NCBI GenBank assembly: GCA_050729835.1
Contig: JBOHLS010000049.1
Location: 1-11,980 of the forward strand
DNA from: REEB95 sp050729835
GTDB lineage: Bacteria > Pseudomonadota > Alphaproteobacteria > ATCC43930 > CGMCC-115725
DNA: 11,980 nucleotides
Direction of reading: 5' to 3'
This document shows positions 6,429 through 11,980 of the stretch, piece after piece. How positions within the stretch are numbered: the first letter of the stretch is position 1; each line of letters opens with the position of its first letter. The notes beneath the pieces were generated by a model, which had not been told where the DNA came from, did no database searches, and was given only the letters and a program-made list of their open reading frames with translations. A program made the translations under genes and the position numbers.

Positions 6429-8180
6429 ATGGCTTCGCATACCGCCGCCCATCACCTGCTCCAGGGCCTGGTCGATCTCGGCATCGACTACGTATTCGCC
6501 AATCTCGGCACCGATCACGCGCCGATCATTGAGGAGCTGGCCCGCTGGGAGAAAACCAACCGGCGGCCGCCCGAAATGATCCTCTGTCCGCACGAGAACG
6601 TCGCGGTGCACATGGCCGGCGGCTATGCGCTCGCCACCGGCAAGGGCCAGGCGGTCTTGGTGCATGTCGACGCCGGCACCGCCAACGCGGCTATGGCGCT
6701 GCACAACATTGCGCGCACGCGACTGCCGGTCCTGGTCATGGCCGGACGCGCGCCCTTCACCATCCACGGCGAGCTGACCGGCTCGCGCGACACCTATGTC
6801 CATTTCGTCCAGGACCCCTACGACATGGCCGGCATCGTCCGGGCTTACGTCAAATGGGAATACATGCTGCCGTCGGGCGTCGTGGTGAACGAGGTGCTGC
6901 GCCGCGCCCACACGATGATGCAGAGCGACCCGCGCGGTCCGGTCTATCTGACGCTGCCGCGCGAGATTCTCGCCGCCGAGATCGATGACGACAAGGTGGC
7001 GAGCTTTCCCGAGGCCAAATACGGCCCGGTCAAGGCCGGCGGCGTCGCGCCCGAGGAGGCCGATGCCATCGCCGCCGAAATTATGGCCGCCGCCAACCCC
7101 ATCGCCGCGACGACCTATATCGGCCGCAAGCCCGAGGGCGTCGCGGCGCTCGACGAGCTGACGCGCGAGTGCGGCATCCGCGTCTTCGAGAGCTTTCCGG
7201 CGACGCTCAACATCCCGCACGATTCGCCGTGCTTCGCCGGCTTCAACGTCGGCGAGGGCATCAAGGACGCCGATCTCGGCCTGCTGCTCGACACCGACGT
7301 GCCGTTCATCCCGCTGGACCATCCCCGGGCCAAGGCGCTGCGCTGGATCCAGATCGACGTCGATCCGCTCAAGGAGAACATTCCGGTCTGGGGCTTTGCC
7401 ACCGACCGCCGCTATCAGGCCGATGCCGCCACGGTGCTGCGTCAGGTGCTGGCGGCGGTGAAGCGCCGGGCCGACGACGGCTTCCGGCGGCGGGTCGAGG
7501 CCCGCATCGCCGGCTGGGCGCCAGCGCGCGCGGCGCGGGCCCAGCGGCTGGCCGCGGCGGCGGCGAATGCCGGCAGCCGCGACGCCATGACCGTCGAATA
7601 CGTGGCCGCGACGCTCAACCAGCGCCTGACGCCGGACGACATCGTGGTCAACGAGGCGGTGCGCAACACCGGCGCGACGCTGAGCCAAATGCCGCGCACC
7701 CAGCCGCTGACCTATTTTGCCCATTCCGGCGGCGGCCTCGGCGGCAGCGGCGGCCTCGCGCTCGGCCTTAAGCTCGCCCGGCCCGACCGGCGCGTCGTCC
7801 AAATCGTCGGCGACGGCTCGTTCCATTTCATGAACCCCGACGCGGTCTATGCGGTGTCGCAGCAATTCAGCCTTCCGATCTTCACCGTCGTGCTCGACAA
7901 CCGCGGCTGGCAGGCGGTGAAGGCGTCGGTGCAGCGCGTCTATCCCGAGGGCGTCGCCGACCAAAGTGGCAAGTTCCGGGCGCGGCTGTCGACCGGCAAG
8001 CCGGACGAACGCCGCCGCTTCGACGAGCTAGCGCGGGCCTTCGGCGCCCATGGCGAGTACGTTGCCGAGCCGGCCGAGCTCGGGCCGGCGATCGACCGCT
8101 GCTTCGCCGCGCTCGAGGACAAGCGCTCGGCGGTGCTGACCGCGCGCGTCACCTCGCTCGCCGACGTGCCCAAAGGGTGA
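6429..8180 (+). CDS. ThDP-dependent enzyme, acetolactate synthase-like
   Basis: A 583-aa protein with the three-domain layout of the pyruvate-oxidase/acetolactate-synthase/benzoylformate-decarboxylase family. The N-terminal pyrimidine-binding domain includes CPHENVAVHMAGGYA with the cofactor-activating Glu56 (the usual aminopyrimidine partner). A central domain spans about residues 190-360. In the C-terminal domain the Mg-ThDP motif runs from GDGSFHFM (GDG at 461-463) to LDN (Asn491). These enzymes cleave or join C-C bonds next to a carbonyl, usually decarboxylating a 2-oxo acid. Whether this one is a decarboxylase, synthase or lyase is not decided by the motifs. It is catabolic rather than biosynthetic by context: no small regulatory subunit (IlvH/N) and no ilv genes adjoin. 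ATG 6429 follows GGAAAGG at 6417-6423; the longer frame from 6300 overlaps the binding-protein gene and is rejected. The gap to the upstream gene is 46 bp. Confidence 0.93.
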   Translation: MASHTAAHHLLQGLVDLGIDYVFANLGTDHAPIIEELARWEKTNRRPPEMILCPHENVAVHMAGGYALATGKGQAVLVHVDAGTANAAMALHNIARTRLPVLVMAGRAPFTIHGELTGSRDTYVHFVQDPYDMAGIVRAYVKWEYMLPSGVVVNEVLRRAHTMMQSDPRGPVYLTLPREILAAEIDDDKVASFPEAKYGPVKAGGVAPEEADAIAAEIMAAANPIAATTYIGRKPEGVAALDELTRECGIRVFESFPATLNIPHDSPCFAGFNVGEGIKDADLGLLLDTDVPFIPLDHPRAKALRWIQIDVDPLKENIPVWGFATDRRYQADAATVLRQVLAAVKRRADDGFRRRVEARIAGWAPARAARAQRLAAAAANAGSRDAMTVEYVAATLNQRLTPDDIVVNEAVRNTGATLSQMPRTQPLTYFAHSGGGLGGSGGLALGLKLARPDRRVVQIVGDGSFHFMNPDAVYAVSQQFSLPIFTVVLDNRGWQAVKASVQRVYPEGVADQSGKFRARLSTGKPDERRRFDELARAFGAHGEYVAEPAELGPAIDRCFAALEDKRSAVLTARVTSLADVPKG

Positions 8181-9562
8181 CGGCGCCCACCGCGCTTGCG
8201 CTCGGCGAGATCGGCCGGGCCTTCGACGAACGCCGCCTGTCGGCGCGCGAGTTGGTCGAGGCGGCGATCGCCAACCATGCCCGGTTCGGCGCCAAGCTCC
8301 GCGCCTATTCCATCTGGGCGCCCGAAATCGCCCGGGCGATGGCGCGGCAGGCCGACGAGGCCTTGGCGCAAGGTCGCCGCCTCGGTCCGCTGCACGGCAT
8401 TCCGATCGCGCCCAAGGATTTGTTCGCGGTTGCCGGCATGCCGACCTTCGCCGGCAGCCCGCGTCGCCTGCCGATGCGCTGGGAGCAGGACGGGCCAGTG
8501 ATCGCCGCGCTCTGTCGCCAGAACGGCGTCTTTGTCGGCAAGACCCACATGGTCGAATTCGCCTTCGGCGGCACCGGCGTCAACGCGCATTGGGACTGCC
8601 CGCGCAATCCGTGGGACGCCGCAACCGCGCGTTCGCCCGGCGGCTCGTCGAGCGGCGCCGGCGTGGCGCTGCTCGAAGGTTCGGCGTTGATCGCCCTCGG
8701 CACCGACACCGCCGGCTCGGTGCGGATTCCGGCAAGCGCCACCGGCACGGTCGGCCTCAAGGTAACCGCCGGCCGCTGGTCGACCGACGGCATCGTGCCC
8801 TTGAGTCACAGCTTCGACACGCCCGGCATTCTGGCGCGCAGCGTTGCCGACGCGGCGGTCGCGTTCCAGGCCATCGACCCCGGCAACGGGCCGCTCCTCG
8901 CGGCGGCGACGCTGGTGGATCTCCGCATCGGCATCGACGATGCGATGTGGCGCGACTGCGCGCCGGGCATCGCCGAGGCCGCGCAGGCCGCGCTCGACCG
9001 CCTGGCGCGCGCTGGCGCCAGGCTCGTGCCCAAGCCGGTGCCGGAATTCGTCGCCGCCTATCAGGTCTTCTGCGACGGCGGCGTCTCGGCGATCGAGCTG
9101 CGCCGCTTCCTCGACCGCGAGCTGCCGGAATGGATCGCGACGCTCGACCCGATCAACGCGCCGGTGATCGCACGCGCCGCGACGGTGCCGGACGAGCTCT
9201 ATCGCAACCGCTTGACGCGGCTGGCGACGCTGGCCGCGTCGGTCACCGCGAGCCTGGCCGAGATCGACGTCATGGCCGCGCCAACCCTCACCGTCGCGCC
9301 GCCGCCGCTGTCGACCATTTGCGACACCGCCAGCCATTGGAACGCCAATCGCGCCCTCACGCGCAATACCGTGCCGGCCAATTACCTCGGCTTGTGCGCA
9401 ATCTCCTTGCCGGTCGGCTTCGACGCGGCACGCATGCCAGTCGGGCTCCAGCTCGTCGCCCGGCCGCGACAGGAGGAGCCGCTCCTGGCCGCGGCGCTGG
9501 CCGCCGAACGAATCCTCGGCACGGGCCGCGATATCCTCGGCGTGCCGCCGCTGCTCGCCTGA
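8177..9562 (+). CDS. Amidase-signature family hydrolase
   Basis: A 461-aa amidase-signature enzyme with the full Ser-cisSer-Lys triad: Lys80 in GIPIAPKDLF, cis-Ser157 in the SPGGSSSG loop (153-160), and nucleophile Ser181 in GTDTAGSVRIPA. It hydrolyses a carboxamide or related C-N bond to acid and amine or ammonia; the C-terminal half sets substrate choice and is not diagnostic. The start is GTG at 8177, sharing GTGA with the stop of the ThDP gene. There is no well-spaced Shine-Dalgarno sequence (AAAGG abuts the start), so translation probably depends on coupling. The family reading from ALALGEIGRAF onward supports this start. GatA is the nearest essential relative, but no gatB or gatC adjoins and the context is catabolic, so a metabolic amidase is far more likely. 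It ends 7 bp from the converging second binding protein. Confidence 0.93.
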   Translation: MTAPTALALGEIGRAFDERRLSARELVEAAIANHARFGAKLRAYSIWAPEIARAMARQADEALAQGRRLGPLHGIPIAPKDLFAVAGMPTFAGSPRRLPMRWEQDGPVIAALCRQNGVFVGKTHMVEFAFGGTGVNAHWDCPRNPWDAATARSPGGSSSGAGVALLEGSALIALGTDTAGSVRIPASATGTVGLKVTAGRWSTDGIVPLSHSFDTPGILARSVADAAVAFQAIDPGNGPLLAAATLVDLRIGIDDAMWRDCAPGIAEAAQAALDRLARAGARLVPKPVPEFVAAYQVFCDGGVSAIELRRFLDRELPEWIATLDPINAPVIARAATVPDELYRNRLTRLATLAASVTASLAEIDVMAAPTLTVAPPPLSTICDTASHWNANRALTRNTVPANYLGLCAISLPVGFDAARMPVGLQLVARPRQEEPLLAAALAAERILGTGRDILGVPPLLA

Positions 9563-9569
9563 CGCGCGG

Positions 9570-10571
9570 CTAGTTACCGACGCGCTTGCCCGCCTCTTTC
9601 ACCAGACTGAGGTCGGCGTACTGCTTGACGTCGATCTTCTCTTTGAGCAGGCCGAGCTGCCGCTCGGTATCGAGATTGCGCTGCAAGGCGGCGAGATCGG
9701 GTACGCCGCTGCGGTCGCGGTAGTCGTCGCCCTTGGTGAAGAGCCATTGCTGGAAGAACGCCGGCGGCCGCTTCATGAAATGGGCGACGATCTGCACCGC
9801 CTCGTCGTGGTTCTTGGGATCGGTATACCAGCGGATGGCGCGGATCGCGTCCTCCATGAAATCGACGATCTGAGCGCGATGCTGCTTGATGAAGCCGGTG
9901 CGCGCCGTGAGCATCGTCAGCTGCGTCACGCCCATCGCATCCTTCATGGTGAAGAGCGTGCGCGCCTTGTCGCGTAACTCGGGATCGTAGGAAAACGGCG
10001 GCACGAAGGTGCCGAGATCGGCTTTGCGCGACAGCAGCACAGACTTCATGTTGGGAAAGCCGACCTCGATGACCGAGAAGTCGCGCCGATCGGCCAGTCC
10101 GTGACGCAAGCCGATCGCCTTCATGCCGATGTCGACCGCGGTGCCGATCGCGTTGGTCGCCAGCACCTTGCCTTTGAGGTCCTCGATCTTGCGGATCGGG
10201 CTGTCCTTCAGCACCATGAACTGGTTGCTGTAGTAACCGTGCGCGCCGTCCTGCACGCCGTCGAAGATGATGCGCAGGTCGCGCATGCCGGCGTTCTGGA
10301 TGGCGGCGCCGACAGCTGAATAAGCGAGGGTCGCGAGATCGAGATCGCCGGTGCCGAGCGCCTGCAGCTGCTGCGTCGTGCCGGCGAAATGGATCGGCTC
10401 GATCTCGTAGGATTTGCCGTTGTGGAGGGCGATGCCCGGCTTGGCGAAATAGATCGGCTCGAGCGAGGCCGGCACCACAACCCAGCCGATGCGCAGCTTG
10501 AGCGGCTCGGCCCGTGCGACGCCGGACACGACGAGCAATCCCGCGATCAGAAGAAACGCAACGCGACGCAT
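9570..10571 (-). CDS. ABC transporter substrate-binding protein, NMT1/THI5-like (copy 2)
   Basis: A 333-aa exported binding protein. Residues 1-21 form the signal peptide (MRRVAFLLIAGLLVV, cleavage after ARA), followed by EPLKLRIGWVV. It aligns without obvious gaps to the copy at 5375-6382: both carry DLKGKVLATNAIG (here 131-143), VDFMEDxxRAxRWY, DPKNHD, RPPAxF, ALQRNLDT and a LSLVKEA ending. Differences cluster in segments likely to line the ligand cleft, for example LAYSAVGAAIQ against FTYPTFGTAIE and GTFVPPFSYDPE against ITATVLTANDPE, which suggests a related but distinct ligand. GGGAGGGG lies just upstream of ATG 10571. It is transcribed against the amidase (tail-to-tail gap of 7 bp) and is divergent from the MetE-like gene. 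No permease or ATPase is in reach. The family is sure; the ligand is not known. Confidence 0.92.
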   Translation of the reverse strand: MRRVAFLLIAGLLVVSGVARAEPLKLRIGWVVVPASLEPIYFAKPGIALHNGKSYEIEPIHFAGTTQQLQALGTGDLDLATLAYSAVGAAIQNAGMRDLRIIFDGVQDGAHGYYSNQFMVLKDSPIRKIEDLKGKVLATNAIGTAVDIGMKAIGLRHGLADRRDFSVIEVGFPNMKSVLLSRKADLGTFVPPFSYDPELRDKARTLFTMKDAMGVTQLTMLTARTGFIKQHRAQIVDFMEDAIRAIRWYTDPKNHDEAVQIVAHFMKRPPAFFQQWLFTKGDDYRDRSGVPDLAALQRNLDTERQLGLLKEKIDVKQYADLSLVKEAGKRVGN

Positions 10572-10693
10572 GGGCCCCCTCCCACTCGCTGTTTGTGTAT
10601 CGGCATGACGGACTTGCCGGCGGCCTCAATCCCTAGCACAAAGGACGCCGCAGGCGGAGCGCCGTGAAGCTGTGTCCCGCCGGGAGTTCGCCC
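10572..10693. promoter_or_regulatory. Divergent intergenic region between the second binding protein and MetE-like genes
   Basis: These 122 bp must hold the promoters of both divergent genes, but I see no clear paired -35/-10 boxes. They contain the two ribosome binding sites (GGGAGGGG on the minus strand near 10576-10583, and GGGAG at 10681-10685 on the plus strand). They also contain an 11-mer, CGTCATGCCGA on the minus strand at 10600-10610, that also occurs upstream of the first binding-protein gene at 5281-5291. Confidence 0.3.
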
Positions 10694-11926
10694 GTGAAAC
10701 GCAGCACCGATCGCATCCTTACCACCCATGTCGGCAGCCTCATCCGGCCGCCGCGGCTGCTCGAATTCCTGCGTGCCAAACAGCAAGGCCAGCCCCTGGA
10801 CGAACGCGCCCACGCGGCATGCCTGAAAGATTCGGTGGCCGAGGCGGTACGGCAGCAGGCCGAAGCCGGCATCGACGTGGTGAGCGACGGCGAATTCGGC
10901 AAGGCGATCAGCTGGTCGCAATACGCGCTCGAGCGGCTCGGCGGCTTCGAGCGCCGGCCGTTCGCCGGGGGCAATCCATGGGCGTGCGGCGCCGACCGCG
11001 AGCGCTTCAAGGGCTTCTATGCCGAGATGGACGGCAAGGACCGGGGCGCGACGACCGCCGATTCCGTGGTCGTCGGCCCGATCCGCTATACCGGCCAAGC
11101 GGCGCTGCAGCGCGACATCGACGACTTCAAGGCGGCGCTGGCGGACGTCGACGCGGTCGAGGGCTTCCTGCCGGTGGCGGCACCGTCGAGCGTCGTGCCC
11201 GACAAGAAGAACGAATACTACAAGAACGATGACGATCTGCAGATCGCGGTGGCCGAGGCGATGCGCACCGAATACCGCACCATCGCCGACGCCGGATTCC
11301 TGGTGCAGCTCGACGACGCGCGCGCCGCCGTCACCTACGACCGCATGGTGCCGCCCAAGACCTTCCGGGACTATCACCGTTGGCTCGAGCGCCAGATCGA
11401 GATCATGAACCACGCGCTCAAGGGCATCGATCCGGCGCGCGTACGCTATCACGTCTGCTGGGGCAGTTGGCCGGGACCGCACGTCACCGACGTGCCGCTC
11501 AAGGCGATCGTCAAGACGCTGCTCAAGGCGCGCGTCGGCGCCTTCGTCATCGAAGGCGCCAACCCGCGCCACGAGCACGAGTGGCGGGTTTGGGGCGACG
11601 TCGACCTCGGCGACAGGGTCCTGATCAGCGGCGTCATCAGCCACGCCACCAACGTCGTCGAGCATCCCGAGCTGGTGGCGGAGCGTATCGTGCGGCTGGC
11701 CAAGCTGATCGGCCGCGAGCGCGTCATCGCCGGCACCGATTGCGGCTTCGCGCAGGGGCCGTTCTATCGCCGCGTCCACCCGGAAGTCATGTGGGCAAAA
11801 TTCGAGGCATTGGCCGCGGGCGCGCGATTGGCCAGCACGGCGTTGTGGTCGCGCGGTACGAAAGCCCGGCGCGCGCGCCACGCCGCACGGCCAAGAGCCA
11901 AGCGGCACGTCGGCGGTCGTCGCTAG
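10694..11926 (+). CDS. MetE C-terminal-like zinc methyltransferase-family protein
   Basis: A 410-aa protein of the short cobalamin-independent methionine-synthase family (MetE C-terminal domain; the superfamily also includes epoxyalkane:coenzyme M transferase). It starts MKRSTDRILTTHVGSL as relatives do, has VVSDGEFGK (62-70), and keeps the thiol-activating zinc ligands: His253 and Cys255 in YHVCWGSW, probably Glu287 in VIEGAN, and Cys350 in GTDCGF. Such proteins activate a thiol or move a methyl group. Here, far from methionine genes and without the MetE N-domain, a catabolic thiol or methyl transfer is as likely as methionine synthesis. GTG 10694 is chosen for its GGGAG and family start; GTG 10664 would add ten residues. 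The last 20-25 residues after ALWSRG are unusually Arg-rich and look like an extension past the usual family end. Confidence 0.88.
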   Translation: MKRSTDRILTTHVGSLIRPPRLLEFLRAKQQGQPLDERAHAACLKDSVAEAVRQQAEAGIDVVSDGEFGKAISWSQYALERLGGFERRPFAGGNPWACGADRERFKGFYAEMDGKDRGATTADSVVVGPIRYTGQAALQRDIDDFKAALADVDAVEGFLPVAAPSSVVPDKKNEYYKNDDDLQIAVAEAMRTEYRTIADAGFLVQLDDARAAVTYDRMVPPKTFRDYHRWLERQIEIMNHALKGIDPARVRYHVCWGSWPGPHVTDVPLKAIVKTLLKARVGAFVIEGANPRHEHEWRVWGDVDLGDRVLISGVISHATNVVEHPELVAERIVRLAKLIGRERVIAGTDCGFAQGPFYRRVHPEVMWAKFEALAAGARLASTALWSRGTKARRARHAARPRAKRHVGGRR

Positions 11927-11980
11927 GCGAGCGCGGCCTCGACCCAGCGCCCGGCGGCCAGCAGCCGCGCGGCGCCGCGC
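11923..11980 (-). CDS. Possible 3' end of a minus-strand gene running off the window
   Basis: Read on the minus strand, the last 58 bases give an open frame ending RLLAAGRWVEAALA followed by TAG, the stop overlapping the stop of the MetE-like gene by three bases (11923-11925 against 11924-11926). The residue pattern is protein-like (a helix with alternating polar and aliphatic residues), and tail-to-tail packing is the style elsewhere in this window. It is too short to assign a family, and an open frame of this length is expected by chance in GC-rich DNA. Confidence 0.35.
   Translation of the reverse strand, partial: RGAARLLAAGRWVEAALA

Noticed and set aside
6375..7964. A 529-aa open frame on the minus strand
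   Set aside because: It is entirely antisense to the ThDP gene, whose family motifs are unambiguous on the plus strand.
7940..9337. A 465-aa open frame on the minus strand
   Set aside because: It is antisense to the amidase gene, with low-complexity Arg/Gly/Ala composition and no motif.
8177..9562. Amidase as GatA of the Glu-tRNA(Gln) amidotransferase
   Set aside because: There is no gatB or gatC neighbour, and the gene is coupled to a catabolic-looking ThDP enzyme; the triad alone does not separate GatA from other amidases.
9563..9585. Hairpin GCGCG/CGCGC between the converging amidase and second binding-protein genes as a bidirectional terminator
   Set aside because: The stem is only 5 bp, there is no T-tract on either side, and it overlaps the coding end of the binding-protein gene.
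10547..11908. A 453-aa open frame on the minus strand
   Set aside because: It is antisense to the MetE-like gene, crosses the divergent promoter region and shows no domain.

Overview
The window is GC-rich throughout, with codon third positions almost all G or C. It is densely packed and reads as chromosome of an alphaproteobacterium, probably Rhizobiales or Rhodospirillales. That placement is an inference from the gene families (DUF1328 membrane protein, TfoX-N protein, NMT1-type periplasmic binding proteins next to LLM oxidoreductase, ThDP enzyme and amidase genes), not from a marker gene. I see no rRNA, tRNA, CRISPR array, phage gene or intact transposase.

Left part (1-3152), housekeeping and small genes: a two-CBS-domain protein (minus) is divergent from a secreted protein with a duplicated PepSY-like module (plus). 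That gene meets, tail to tail with a 3-bp gap, a fumarylacetoacetase-family hydrolase (minus), which is followed upstream by a TfoX N-terminal-domain protein (minus). Next is a 148-bp MITE-like element with perfect 15-bp terminal inverted repeats and 4-bp TTAG duplications. It sits exactly behind the stop codon of a 57-aa DUF1328 membrane protein (minus).

Central part (3317-9562), a plus-strand run of five genes that looks like one catabolic transcription unit: an alpha/beta hydrolase, overlapping (ATGA) an LLM-class flavin-dependent oxidoreductase; a 103-bp gap; an exported NMT1/THI5-like substrate-binding protein; a ThDP-dependent acetolactate-synthase-like enzyme; and, overlapping it (GTGA), an amidase-signature hydrolase. 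Right part (9570-11980): a second substrate-binding protein, colinear with and clearly paralogous to the first, converges on the amidase. It is divergent from a MetE-C-like zinc methyltransferase-family protein. A minus-strand reading frame may enter at the right edge.

Taken together, 3317-11926 looks like an uptake-plus-degradation locus for an unidentified small organic molecule. Two binding proteins would capture one or two related ligands. A flavin monooxygenase, an alpha/beta hydrolase, a ThDP lyase/ligase and an amidase would break the molecule down, and a MetE-like enzyme might handle a one-carbon or thiol group. No ABC permease or ATPase, flavin reductase or regulator lies in the window, so the substrate and the completeness of the system cannot be read here. 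I do not recognise it as a named pathway. The nearest conceptual parallel is the Rut pyrimidine pathway (LLM monooxygenase plus alpha/beta hydrolase plus amide hydrolase), but the gene set differs.
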